From a virus, in IMG/VR virus record IMGVR_UViG_3300049098_000053, positions 1 through 58,100 of that record: 58,100 nt of DNA; one strand, 5' to 3'. The notes under the pieces were generated by a model. The model did no database searches, was not told where the DNA came from, and saw only the letters and a list, made by a program, of their open reading frames with translations. Positions within the stretch are counted from its first letter, which is position 1. Each line of letters opens with the position of its first letter. A program made the translations under genes and the position numbers. This document shows positions 42,695-50,064 of the stretch, piece after piece.

Positions 42695-42908
42695 ACCGCG
42701 GGTATCCGAGAAACGGCCGTACTCTTACGCGACCGGCGTCACCAAGCGCCGGGACAAGTGCCTCGACGCTGACGAGATCAGCCTGCTGTACCGAATTGTT
42801 GGCTGGATAGGGCCTGTACCTAATTTGCCCCGTGACAACGTGGTCCACGTGGTCCGGATCTGGGCAGACATCGACGAGTACAACGACATCCACATGGGCT
42901 CGATTTGA
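42675..42908 (+). CDS. Unknown small protein, 77 aa
   Basis: ATG is 20 bases inside the VRR-NUC gene. Basic N-terminus (KNEPRVSEKRPYSY), a helix DADEISLLYRIVGW, a Pro-rich turn and a C-terminal VVHVVRIWADIDEYND segment. Its TGA overlaps the next ATG. No family recognised. Confidence 0.6.
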   Translation: MTRPKNEPRVSEKRPYSYATGVTKRRDKCLDADEISLLYRIVGWIGPVPNLPRDNVVHVVRIWADIDEYNDIHMGSI

Positions 42909-43363
42909 TGGTAGGCAAAACCCGGCAGGCCAATGCCAAGGACCGCAAGCGCATGGATACGATCGCTCAATACTGCGGTTGTCTGCCTTGCTTGCTGATG
43001 GGCTGGCCCGACGTGCATACCTCGATCGAGCATGTAACCGAGCGCGGGCGCCGGATGCCTGACGAGCACCAGTGGACGATCGGCCTGTGCGTCTGGCATC
43101 ACTTCGGCCATTGCCAGCACGGCAAGGGCAGGCAACAGATGAGCGGGGAGCTCGGCCCGCCGCTAACCTGGGGCCGGCATATCTTCGAGGATCATTTCGG
43201 GGACGAGGTCAAAGTCCTTGTCCCGACTCAAGATTTTGTGCTGGCGAAGTTTGACGAGAGGCCGTGGCCTGAGTACGCTCTGCCTCGAGACGTCGCAAGA
43301 CTCACGAGAATTCATTGGATAGAACTGAATGCAGCACCTTCACGATACACCGTCCAATCATAG
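42908..43363 (+). CDS. HNH/Ref-like nuclease, 151 aa
   Basis: Has the Cys/His pattern of Ref- or DUF968-type HNH nucleases. CGCLPC at 23-28 gives a zinc pair, EHVTERGRR (His42) lies where the family has its first catalytic His, and TIGLCVWHHF (Cys61, His64, His65) closes the site. A later WGRHIFEDHFG helix is also typical. P1 Ref is a RecA-dependent nuclease; the degree of kinship is not settled by eye. ATG 42908 (TGATG overlap) is preferred over TTG 42905. Confidence 0.7.
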   Translation: MVGKTRQANAKDRKRMDTIAQYCGCLPCLLMGWPDVHTSIEHVTERGRRMPDEHQWTIGLCVWHHFGHCQHGKGRQQMSGELGPPLTWGRHIFEDHFGDEVKVLVPTQDFVLAKFDERPWPEYALPRDVARLTRIHWIELNAAPSRYTVQS

Positions 43364-43503
43364 TCAAGCGGGATCCCGCATGGCCAAAAGTTCGGTTGAT
43401 TTGTGGAGAGGTCGAGAGGATCCGGCACCCAGGAGCGGTGCCGGAGGTCTGGGAGCGCGATAAATGGTTATGGAGCGCCCGAAAGTCACTCAGGACTTCC
43501 TGA
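43315..43503 (+). CDS. Possible small gene, 62 aa
   Basis: Frame opened by TTG 43315 inside the HNH gene and closed inside the next gene. The part that lies free of both (RDPAWPKVRLICGEVERIRHPG, then VPEVWERDKWLW) reads like protein and fills a 100-base space. No ribosome site is visible and the only start is TTG, so it is a weak call. Confidence 0.3.
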   Translation: MDRTECSTFTIHRPIIVKRDPAWPKVRLICGEVERIRHPGAVPEVWERDKWLWSARKSLRTS

Positions 43504-43853
43504 ACCGCCTCGAGAAGCCCACAGACATGCCTGACTTGCCTTGGGTACAGTGGCGGGTCGAGAACGTGGAGGAGATGGCCAGATTCATCGAGGATCAGGT
43601 CGTCAACAAATTCAACGTGCGGGCCCGCTTCGTAAACATCCCCGGCGACCAGCTGCTCATTCAGACGGCCGTGCTTAACTCGGACTTGCAACTCAGCCCC
43701 GGCGACTGCCTTGTCGTGCACCCAGACGCAGGACGGCCCCGACTTGGGATAGTCAGGGCCGCCAATTCGGTGCCGTTTCGTGAAGCCGATGGCCTCAAGG
43801 ATCACAACAATCCTGAGTTCATGGACCCCAAGGCCGGCAAGATTTCACACTAG
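43464..43853 (+). CDS. Unknown protein, 129 aa
   Basis: GGGAG 8 bases before ATG. A compact alpha/beta domain: PWVQWRVENVEEMARFIEDQ, a RARFVNIPGDQLLIQT strand pair, and SPGDCLVVHPDAGRPRLGIV. No catalytic motif identified. Last gene of the rightward early operon. Its TAG and the TAG of the opposing HTH gene share the palindrome CTAG, so the two transcripts converge without a gap or a visible terminator. Confidence 0.7.
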   Translation: MVMERPKVTQDFLNRLEKPTDMPDLPWVQWRVENVEEMARFIEDQVVNKFNVRARFVNIPGDQLLIQTAVLNSDLQLSPGDCLVVHPDAGRPRLGIVRAANSVPFREADGLKDHNNPEFMDPKAGKISH

Positions 43854-44047
43854 GGCATCAATACCAGACACTCGAGAGTGAATTGCACCGTATAGGGGAA
43901 AGGCCGCTCGCCTTTCATCCAGCGCCGGATCGATCGATCGTCATGGCCGATAACCTTGGCCAGCCTGCCTTGGCTTAGCCCCGTGGACGTCACCAGTTGA
44001 GTGAAATACTCCGGATCCTGGTTATGTAGTCGAGCATCGGGTTTCAT
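43850..44047 (-). CDS. Cro/CI-like helix-turn-helix protein, 65 aa
   Basis: A single XRE-type HTH: LVTSTGLSQGRLAKVIGHDD followed by RSIRRWMKGERPFPYTVQF, with the expected scaffold and recognition helices, in a protein without an oligomerisation domain. This is the size of Cro-type repressors. It is the last gene of the leftward modification operon and reads towards the early operon. Its own operators were not identified. Confidence 0.75.
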   Translation of the reverse strand: MKPDARLHNQDPEYFTQLVTSTGLSQGRLAKVIGHDDRSIRRWMKGERPFPYTVQFTLECLVLMP

Positions 44048-44301
44048 GCGCGGCCCTCCTCTCCTGGGTATGTCATTAGCCAGTCGTCGAATATGCCGGC
44101 CTGCCTCGGCTCCTCCTCGTCGAGCAGGTCCGGCTCGCCGTCGATACTGGCCTCGCATAGGATCGGGTCGCCATTGGGCCACGCTCCGAGGTTGGCGCTG
44201 GCGCAGTCGAGTGCATCCAGGAGCGCCTGCCTTGCTTCCGGCTCGCTGTCTCCCTGGACTCTGATAGTTGCAAATAGCTTGCAGTCGTAGCTGTATTCCA
44301 T
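44044..44301 (-). CDS. Unknown acidic protein, 85 aa
   Basis: GGAG 8 bases before ATG. The first 35 residues form one beta-strand/helix unit (CKLFATIRVQGDSEPEARQALLDAL). The rest is acidic (DGEPDLLDEEEPRQAG). Overlaps the HTH gene by 4 bases, so the two are coupled and set apart from the upstream genes by a terminator. Confidence 0.65.
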   Translation of the reverse strand: MEYSYDCKLFATIRVQGDSEPEARQALLDALDCASANLGAWPNGDPILCEASIDGEPDLLDEEEPRQAGIFDDWLMTYPGEEGRA

Positions 44302-44313
44302 CGATTTAACTCC

Positions 44314-44340
44314 AAAAAAAGCCGGCCCCGGTGGGCCGGC
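44314..44340 (-). terminator. Intrinsic terminator within the leftward operon
   Basis: On the minus strand, GCCGGCCC and GGGCCGGC form a perfect 8-bp stem with a 4-base loop, followed by seven T. It separates the 44353-49239 genes from the 85-aa and HTH genes. Those two then depend on read-through or on their own promoter. Confidence 0.85.
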
Positions 44341-44352
44341 GTTGTGGTTGGT

Positions 44353-44523
44353 TTAGATCTGGCGGCCGAGCTCTCGGCTGGCCCAGTTATAGAGGCCCTC
44401 GTCGTTCCGGAGCCAGTCCTCGCGCTCCTCGTCGTTCAACGTCTGGCCCTCCATGCCCGGGACCGATGTCACGGCCCGGTCGATCTCCTCGCGGTGCTCT
44501 CGCACCCAGTCGCGCAGCCTCAT
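44353..44523 (-). CDS. Unknown small acidic protein, 56 aa
   Basis: AGGAGG 8 bases before ATG 44523. Helical throughout (MRLRDWVREHREEIDRAV, then DEEREDWLRNDEGLYNWASREL). Small proteins of this type are common in phage operons. No function can be given. Overlaps the upstream gene by 4 bases. Confidence 0.65.
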   Translation of the reverse strand: MRLRDWVREHREEIDRAVTSVPGMEGQTLNDEEREDWLRNDEGLYNWASRELGRQI

Positions 44524-44690
44524 GCCTGTAACCTCCTGCGGCACTGGTCCGCGTCTGCCTTGGTCTTAAAAAGGTGATAGCACCCGGCGACTATTAGGGC
44601 CCACTTGCCCACGTCGCCGGGATCCAAGTTAGCCCGCTCGGCCGTCTCGTCGTCGACCTTGAAAGGCGCGTAAACTTTGGGGCCGCTCAT
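44520..44690 (-). CDS. Unknown small protein, 56 aa
   Basis: Starts as ATGA with the 260-aa gene. Sequence MSGPKVYAPFKVDDETAERA is followed by a hydrophobic strand (WALIVAGCYHLF) and a basic helical end (KADADQCRRRLQA). No motif recognised. Confidence 0.6.
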   Translation of the reverse strand: MSGPKVYAPFKVDDETAERANLDPGDVGKWALIVAGCYHLFKTKADADQCRRRLQA

Positions 44691-45469
44691 GCCGTCGCCT
44701 CCCTGGGCTCGTACAGTGCGCGCAGGAAGTCGGCCACGGTCATCTGGCCATCTGCCCCAAGGTGGGCCCACAGCTTCGCGTCTCCGAGACTGTCCGGCGA
44801 TCCCTGCGCGTAGATTGTCGGCGGGTTGAACTCGCCCAAGTATTTGCCCTCGGGGTCGGTGATCGGGACCGTTGTCCCAGACATCGGCACCCGGTCGTGA
44901 TATACCTGCCGGCCCTCGATCGACTTCACGGGCCCGCACTGGCCCCAGTGCTTGACATGGCCCGAGAAACTGAGCGCGCCCCACCTTGGCCCGCGGGCCA
45001 CTTTGAGAGTGATCTCGGCAATAAAACCGCCGATTAGCGTGAAGTATTTGACCTCGGTGCCCCAGTTATTGAGCCGGACATGCCACGGCGCGACCTCGAA
45101 ATATTCGCGGATCTCGTCGGCGCTGAATCCCTTGGCGTTCTCTTTTTCCTCCAAAAACGCGGCCGTAGCTGGCGCGGCCACAAAATACTGATAACGGCCG
45201 CGGGCGTAGTTCTTGCCGATCGGCGGCAAGGCCTTGCAGATCTCCACGGCGCGCTCGATTGTGACCGGCTCCTCGCTATGGTGATCGCCGTAGCCAAAAG
45301 CGACCTGAGTGCCGTACAGCTGCCGCCAGTGAACAATCCAGGGTTGCGGGGCCCCGGCGGCCTCGAGGGCCTCGCGGAGCGCCTGCTCGTGGGCTAGGTC
45401 CTCGGCTTCCTTTTTCTGGCGAGCCTCGAGGATCTGGCGCTGTTCTGCATGTGTTTTTGCTAGTGTCAT
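44687..45469 (-). CDS. Unknown protein, 260 aa
   Basis: GGAGG 8 bases before ATG. The N-terminal 45 residues form a charged helix (QRQILEARQKKEAEDLAHEQ). The following domain is rich in aromatics and His (WIVHWRQLYGTQVAFGYGDHHSE; YFEVAPWHVRLNNWG; VKHWGQCGPVKSIEGRQVYH) and may bind metal. The end is helical. No family recognised. A GGGCC/GGCCC stem-loop lies in its 5' leader at 45508-45531. Confidence 0.65.
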   Translation of the reverse strand: MTLAKTHAEQRQILEARQKKEAEDLAHEQALREALEAAGAPQPWIVHWRQLYGTQVAFGYGDHHSEEPVTIERAVEICKALPPIGKNYARGRYQYFVAAPATAAFLEEKENAKGFSADEIREYFEVAPWHVRLNNWGTEVKYFTLIGGFIAEITLKVARGPRWGALSFSGHVKHWGQCGPVKSIEGRQVYHDRVPMSGTTVPITDPEGKYLGEFNPPTIYAQGSPDSLGDAKLWAHLGADGQMTVADFLRALYEPREATA

Positions 45470-45507
45470 GGTGTTACCTCCGTTAGGTTGTGGGAATCAG
45501 TCCCGAC

Positions 45508-45531
45508 AAGGGCCCGCGGCTGCAGGCCCTT
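45508..45531. other. Stem-loop between genes
   Basis: AAGGGCC and GGCCCTT form a perfect 7-bp stem with a 10-base loop, in the 73-base space between two leftward genes. No T-run follows on either strand, so it is more likely an mRNA processing or stability element than a terminator. Confidence 0.4.
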
Positions 45532-45542
45532 GGCGCGGTGAC

Positions 45543-45911
45543 TCAGTAGTCAAAGCCATAGGCCTCGCCGCCCTCGGCGTCGGCCCAGTTCGCGAGCCGC
45601 TTGGCCGCATAGATCGCCGTCAGGTCGCATAAATAGCCGCCCTGCTCCTCGGTGTCGGTGAAAGTGTCCGCGATCCGCTCGCCGTCCCTGAATACCTCGA
45701 GGCCGGCATAGCCGAGCCCTCGATTACGGGCCAGCACATACAGGGCCCCGCCCTCCTCGAATAGGTCGACATCGTCGGCCGTGCCGGCTCCCAGGGTGTA
45801 GCGGTTGCCCTTCCAGATGATCACCATGGCGGCCGTATAGTGGCCGCTGGCGCTCTGCTCCTCGATTGTTTCGCGGTCCCAGTCATAGGCCGCTGGCTGT
45901 AGCGTTCTCAT
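45543..45911 (-). CDS. Unknown protein, 122 aa
   Basis: GGAGG before the ATG. Acidic alpha/beta protein with strands AAMVIIWKGNRYTLGAG, ALYVLARNRGLGYAGLEVFRD and a C-terminal helix AIYAAKRLANWADAEG. No motif recognised. Placed directly after the first PP-loop enzyme. Confidence 0.65.
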   Translation of the reverse strand: MRTLQPAAYDWDRETIEEQSASGHYTAAMVIIWKGNRYTLGAGTADDVDLFEEGGALYVLARNRGLGYAGLEVFRDGERIADTFTDTEEQGGYLCDLTAIYAAKRLANWADAEGGEAYGFDY

Positions 45912-45924
45912 AGTGTTGCCTCCG

Positions 45925-46944
45925 TTAGCAGGTGCGGCGGTCTGCCGCGTTGCCGCCTTGGCCTTTCAGTTGCTCGGCCTTGGCGAGTAATTCAGCGGGC
46001 GGCATGATCACGCGCCCCTCGCTGTTGGTGATTCGGTTGACGCGGGCCCAGTGGTTCCACGCAAACGTCCGGCCCAGTCCTACGGTGATCGAGGTCGTGG
46101 GCCATTGGTCGGCCGGCTTGTTTACGAACTCCTCCCAGTCCTTGCCATAGGTGCAGACATCGGAGCCCCATCGGCTGTGCTTGCCAGTCATGGCGATGTG
46201 CTCGAGCTCGAGGGCCCGCTCGAATAACTCGGGGTGCCGGCCGGCCAGATAGTAGAGCTCCCACTTTTGAGACGCCGGGCAAAACCAGCAAGCCGATTTA
46301 ATCGGCACGGCCAGCCCTGCATCCAGGATCGCGTCGATACAGTCCTCGCGAGTCCATCCAAGTTGCTGCAGCGGGTAGCAATACCGGAAACTGTCATCGC
46401 ACTCTTTGAGGCGCTTCGAGCGCCTGAGATCTGCGGGGCCGGCATCGTAGCCGATCAGCTTCACGGGCATCACGCCGGCGGCCTGCGCCTCGATCCATAG
46501 CGGGTGCGGGTCGCACTGGTTGGGCCCGCTCTTGCAGCCCTTGACCACGAAATCCTGCGGCTGCTGTTTCCATTTGATGCTGCAGGACTTGCGGCCAAAG
46601 GCCAGCGAGGGGAGCGTCTCATTGGCGGTGTTGTTGCCCTCAAGGTCGCTATATGGCGCGGTAGTTGTCTTGTACTTGCAAACTGTGACGCGCGGCCAGC
46701 CTCGAGCCGCGAGCCAGTCGGACATTATGCCGACCTGCTCGAGGGTCTCGGGTTTCTCGCCGCCGGTGTCTGCGAACGTGATCAGATCAGGCCGCAAGCC
46801 TTGGCGATACATGGCGACCAGCATCGCGGTAGAGTCCACGCCGGCCCCATAGCAAACGATCACGGGGCCCTCTGGTAGCTCGATCGACGTGGCCGGCCGG
46901 CTCGGGAATAGGTCGGCCTGCATGGCTGCGCTAGTGCCAGTCAT
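45925..46944 (-). CDS. PP-loop ATP pyrophosphatase, PAPS-reductase-like, 339 aa
   Basis: CYGAGVDSTAML at 31-42 is a PP-loop (SGGxDS type) of N-type ATP pyrophosphatases, preceded by a VIV strand. FADTGGEKPET near 57-67 is the expected second motif. Cys121 (RKSCSIKWK) and CWFC at 219-222 are conserved-type cysteines of this superfamily, which includes PAPS reductases, sulfurtransferases and DndC. Members adenylate a substrate for reduction or thiolation. Phages often carry relatives of unknown role. ATG 46944 or ATG 46923; the gene start overlaps a 47-aa gene. A role in nucleic-acid or small-molecule sulfur chemistry is an inference. Confidence 0.8.
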   Translation of the reverse strand: MTGTSAAMQADLFPSRPATSIELPEGPVIVCYGAGVDSTAMLVAMYRQGLRPDLITFADTGGEKPETLEQVGIMSDWLAARGWPRVTVCKYKTTTAPYSDLEGNNTANETLPSLAFGRKSCSIKWKQQPQDFVVKGCKSGPNQCDPHPLWIEAQAAGVMPVKLIGYDAGPADLRRSKRLKECDDSFRYCYPLQQLGWTREDCIDAILDAGLAVPIKSACWFCPASQKWELYYLAGRHPELFERALELEHIAMTGKHSRWGSDVCTYGKDWEEFVNKPADQWPTTSITVGLGRTFAWNHWARVNRITNSEGRVIMPPAELLAKAEQLKGQGGNAADRRTC

Positions 46945-47074
46945 AGATATAGCCCCCGAGCTCTTTGATAGTGGCCATGGCCTCGCGGTGCTCGGTGGCG
47001 CTGTAAGTTATCCAGGTTGTGCAGCCGGCATATGCGCGGCGCTGGTATCCCCAGTGAATTGTCGAGTATTTCAT
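46931..47074 (-). CDS. Small unknown protein, 47 aa
   Basis: GGAGG lies 7 bases before ATG 47074. The 47 codons end in TAG, overlapping the PP-loop gene start by 14 bases. Sequence begins MKYSTIHWGYQRRAYAG and contains TWITYSATEHREAMATIKEL, a strand-helix unit rich in Tyr, Trp and His. The ribosome site, the overlap and the lack of any other gene in the space support it. Function unknown. Confidence 0.6.
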   Translation of the reverse strand: MKYSTIHWGYQRRAYAGCTTWITYSATEHREAMATIKELGGYIYDWH

Positions 47075-47087
47075 CTCGTGCCCTCCG

Positions 47088-47891
47088 TTAGATCAGGCTA
47101 AGTTGTTCCGGCTCCTCGGCCGGCTGTGGATTCATGGCCCCGGCCAGTTTCTCGGCTAGGGGTCCGCTCGGGAACATCGTGAAGCCAGTCCGCTCCTCGA
47201 GCTCGATATATTTGGCCGCGAGGGCCGGATTGTGGGCCGCGGCGTTCCTGAGATCGCCCTCACAGCCCATAATGCAAAACATACAGCTGAGCCTCTCGTT
47301 CCCGCTCGAATAGGCGTGGAACGGCTTTTGATTGGCCTGCTTAATCTCGGCCCAGACATCGGCAACGGGCCAGTGCTGGATCGGGAGCCAGTCCCAGACC
47401 TCGCGGCCTGCCTTGGACAGTGCTTTATTCTGCACCCAGGATGGCCGGCGAGCTCGTGCGGCGCTTTCCTCGGATCGCAGCCCCATACAGTTCACGGCCA
47501 GCAATACGCCGCGGCGCTTGAGCTCGTGCCGGATAAACTTTTGAATAGGCCCGCGCTTGAGGTCGCTGGTGCACTGGCGGTGCTTGGGGCTCGGCCACGG
47601 CGGTACATCTGGCCGGCTCTCGTGCCGGCGCTCGACCATTTCGAGCAGGGTTTTCCCGGCCTTAACAACGTGGAGCCGGTGGTCGATGTTGCGCTCGATA
47701 TGCTCGATAACTCCCGGCCACTCGACCTCGCCCAGATTGGCGTGGACCACGCATATCTGATCCCGCGGGATCCCGATGCGGCGCAAATAGGCGTACATGG
47801 CTTGCGAGTCCTTGCCGCCGCTGTGGCTGCAAAAGAACACGGCCCCGCGGTTGGCAAGGTCCCGCCATTGGCTGCGCTTGTTGGTGCTCAT
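47088..47891 (-). CDS. Second PP-loop PAPS-reductase-like enzyme, 267 aa
   Basis: FFCSHSGGKDSQAMY at 19-33 is a canonical PP-loop. VVHANLGEVEWPG is the acidic second motif, QCTSDLK at 106-112 the conserved Cys segment, GLRSEES at 137-143 and SCMFC at 202-206 complete the PAPS-reductase-like set. It differs in detail from the 339-aa enzyme, so the two are not recent copies. ATG overlaps the methyltransferase stop (ATGA). Activation of a substrate for sulfur transfer or reduction is known for the family; the substrate here is unknown. Confidence 0.8.
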   Translation of the reverse strand: MSTNKRSQWRDLANRGAVFFCSHSGGKDSQAMYAYLRRIGIPRDQICVVHANLGEVEWPGVIEHIERNIDHRLHVVKAGKTLLEMVERRHESRPDVPPWPSPKHRQCTSDLKRGPIQKFIRHELKRRGVLLAVNCMGLRSEESAARARRPSWVQNKALSKAGREVWDWLPIQHWPVADVWAEIKQANQKPFHAYSSGNERLSCMFCIMGCEGDLRNAAAHNPALAAKYIELEERTGFTMFPSGPLAEKLAGAMNPQPAEEPEQLSLI

Positions 47892-48883
47892 GCGAATAGC
47901 TCCATTTGGCCAGTGATCGGCGTGACTGGGGCCGGCCGGGTGGCGGCTTTGATGCCGCCCCATTGCTCGGCCATGGCTCGGGCCACGCCCTTGAAAAAGG
48001 TGCTGCGAATCTTCCAGCGGTCGGCGCTCGGGCCGGTGCGATCGGCACCGCTCGGGCATTGGTTCGACCAGCGTTTTACAGTCTTGCCCTTGTACTGCTC
48101 GAGCCGGGGCTCGACATACTCGGCCGGGTCGGCCTCGAGCTTCTCGAGGTTCTCGAGCCAGAGACACGTCTGCTTGCTGTGATCGTGGCCGAATTGATAG
48201 GGCTGGATCATCTGGTCGGCTTTGCGTATCTGACCGCTTATGACGCTCTTGGGGTTCTCGATCGCCCACTGGTCAATCGGTGCCGCCATGAGGTCGCGAA
48301 CGAACTCGAGGGCCTCGGCCCGGGCTGCGCGGCGCTCTGCGCCGATCAGGGTGCCGGGTTTGATGTTGCGACCGTCGCCGTCGTCCTTGTAAGCCCATTC
48401 GGCGCTGGTCGTGAGGTAAGTGCACGGCGGGTGCGCGATCATCATGCTGTATCCGTCTCCGAGGATCTCGCGGACGTCTCGCTGGTGATGGATCCCGCCG
48501 GGGCTGTCGCTCGGGAGTATGTCGCAGGACTCGGCGCTGTGGCCCAGTCTTGCGAACTCGTCGCGGACGGTGCCGCTGTACTCGCAAGCCACTAGAATTC
48601 GGTGGAGGCGGTAGCCGCTGGCCTTGGCCTTCGCGGCCGCCTCGTTCATCTCGTCGGCGTAGTCCGACAAGGTAGCGCCGGGGCGCTGCAGGTGAACGCA
48701 CTCGGCAAGGATCTCGCCGGCGTCGGTGAAGTCGTGGACGTGGTCAACACCCTGGGTGTGCTCGGCCTCGTTCTGAGTCCGGACCTTGTCCAGCTGGTCG
48801 GCTGTGAGCTCGGCACGGATAGCCGCGGAATAGTCCGCGGCCAGCCGTGTGACGTCGAGCCGATCGAGTCGGATCAGGCTCAT
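47888..48883 (-). CDS. C5-cytosine-methyltransferase-like protein, 331 aa
   Basis: Residues 1-90 form a helical extension. The catalytic part starts with RILVACEYSGTVRDEF (SAM-binding motif I at 96-104), then SCDILPSD (motif II) and MMIAHPPCTYLTTS at 148-160, where PPC with Cys154 is the catalytic loop of C5 methyltransferases. WAIENPKSVI follows as motif VI. The later RQ-type motif and target domain are reduced, as in the compact phage family. It may methylate or otherwise modify phage cytosine. Coupled to a PP-loop enzyme downstream and a McrA-like head domain upstream. Confidence 0.75.
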   Translation of the reverse strand: MSLIRLDRLDVTRLAADYSAAIRAELTADQLDKVRTQNEAEHTQGVDHVHDFTDAGEILAECVHLQRPGATLSDYADEMNEAAAKAKASGYRLHRILVACEYSGTVRDEFARLGHSAESCDILPSDSPGGIHHQRDVREILGDGYSMMIAHPPCTYLTTSAEWAYKDDGDGRNIKPGTLIGAERRAARAEALEFVRDLMAAPIDQWAIENPKSVISGQIRKADQMIQPYQFGHDHSKQTCLWLENLEKLEADPAEYVEPRLEQYKGKTVKRWSNQCPSGADRTGPSADRWKIRSTFFKGVARAMAEQWGGIKAATRPAPVTPITGQMELFA

Positions 48884-49239
48884 GCCGTTGCCCTCTCGTG
48901 GTCGTGGCGTCGGTTGAGCTCGTCCTGCATGGCCTGCTTGAGCGATGCCTGATAGTTGGCGAGCGCCCGGTATCCGAAGCCGTCCATTGTGACGTCGCCG
49001 GGGTACAGGTCGCGGTGTGCGGCCGTGGCGTTCATCAACTTGGCCTCGATGCTGCCGCGGCTGCGGTTGAACAGCGGCCCCGGGCTGGTGCTGATGCCGG
49101 TGACGCTGTTGCATTGGGCTAACTTGATCAGGTGGCTCTTGGTGTAGGCCTCGCCGGCCAGAGCACAGTCGAGCATCGTGAAATACAGGTTGATGACAGC
49201 CTGATTCTCGAGCTCAGTCCAAGGTTTGCGTGTAGTCAT
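48880..49239 (-). CDS. McrA-like N-terminal-domain protein, 119 aa
   Basis: WTELENQAVINLYFTMLDC at 7-25, YTKSHLIKLA and RSRGSIEAKLMNATA at 59-73 match the head domain placed at the N-terminus of ScoMcrA-like and DUF3883-linked HNH restriction proteins. Here the domain stands alone without a nuclease. It could bind modified DNA or interfere with such host enzymes (inference). GAGGAG lies 9 bases before ATG 49239. First gene of the leftward operon, driven by the promoter at 49314-49342. Confidence 0.6.
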   Translation of the reverse strand: MTTRKPWTELENQAVINLYFTMLDCALAGEAYTKSHLIKLAQCNSVTGISTSPGPLFNRSRGSIEAKLMNATAAHRDLYPGDVTMDGFGYRALANYQASLKQAMQDELNRRHDHERATA

Positions 49240-49313
49240 TTCGTGACACTCCTCGCGGTTGTTGTTGGCGGGGTCTGCGGCCCCGGCTGGCACGACATCG
49301 GCCAGCACTACCG

Positions 49314-49342
49314 ACGATAGGGCCAGCGGCCCGGGGTGTCAA
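49314..49342 (-). promoter_or_regulatory. Leftward promoter with operator-like spacer
   Basis: On the minus strand: TTGACA, 17 bases, TATCGT (perfect -35, -10 match 4 of 6). The spacer holds the inverted repeat GGGCC-GCT-GGCCC (49320-49332) directly against the -10, which could be a repressor site. It lies 75 bases upstream of the 119-aa gene. Confidence 0.65.
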
Positions 49343-49398
49343 GGACTCATTTAATGCGCTAGGATTTTCGCACCCTCCAAGCCCCTGACCGAGGACAT

Positions 49399-50064
49399 AT
49401 GTCAAACAGCGATGCGCAGCCTGTAACCCAAGAGCCCCAAGTCATCGACCTGCCAGCCGCTCCCGAATCACGGGGGATAGGAAGGCCCACGACATACACG
49501 CCGGCGTTGGCTCAGCTGCTATGCGCAAGACTCGCGGACGGTGAGACCCTGAGCCAGATCTGCAGGACCCCCGGCATGCCCGCACGGCAAACGGTGCACC
49601 AGTGGCGCATGAGAATGCCGGCCTTTGGCGACCTGTACGCCCGAGCGCGCGAAATCGGCATGGAGTCAATGGGCGACGACATGCTCGAGATCGCGGACGA
49701 CGACACGCTGGATCTCGACGAGGATGGCCGGCCGAATAGCGCCAGCGTCCAGCGCAGCCGGCTGCAGGTGGATGCCCGCCGGTTCCTGATGGCCAAGCTA
49801 GCCCCCAAGGTGTACGGCGATCGGGTCGAGCACCAGCATAGCGGCAACGTGGAGCACACTGTCACCTTGTCCGACCGGGAGCGCATGCGCCGCCTGATCT
49901 CGTTCGCTGCTCAGGACTCGGCCAGCGGTGCGCTCCTCGAGGGTGAGGTCGAGGCCAGCCCGCAAGCGCCAGACCTGCCCGCCTCGCCTGCCCTGCCTGC
50001 CTCACCGAATGAGATCGAGCTCAGCGCCATAGATGAACCGCGCGTAAGGGACGATGAGGTTTGA
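49399..50064 (+). CDS. terS: Terminase small subunit, 221 aa
   Basis: Residues 28-85 hold the family's opening: GRPTTYTPALAQLLCARLADGE, then LSQICRTPGMPARQTVHQWR (a DNA-binding HTH) and FGDLYARAREIGMESMGDDM. RSRLQVDARRFLMAKLAPKVYGDRV at about 117-142 is a second signature. It selects phage DNA for packaging and loads the large subunit. The last 70 residues are Pro/Glu-rich. It opens the late operon; its stop overlaps a small gene (TTGA). Confidence 0.85.
   Translation: MSNSDAQPVTQEPQVIDLPAAPESRGIGRPTTYTPALAQLLCARLADGETLSQICRTPGMPARQTVHQWRMRMPAFGDLYARAREIGMESMGDDMLEIADDDTLDLDEDGRPNSASVQRSRLQVDARRFLMAKLAPKVYGDRVEHQHSGNVEHTVTLSDRERMRRLISFAAQDSASGALLEGEVEASPQAPDLPASPALPASPNEIELSAIDEPRVRDDEV

Noticed and set aside
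43850-43853. CTAG shared by two convergent stop codons as a special signal
   Set aside because: A 4-base palindrome giving TAG on both strands can arise by simple gene packing; nothing else marks the site.
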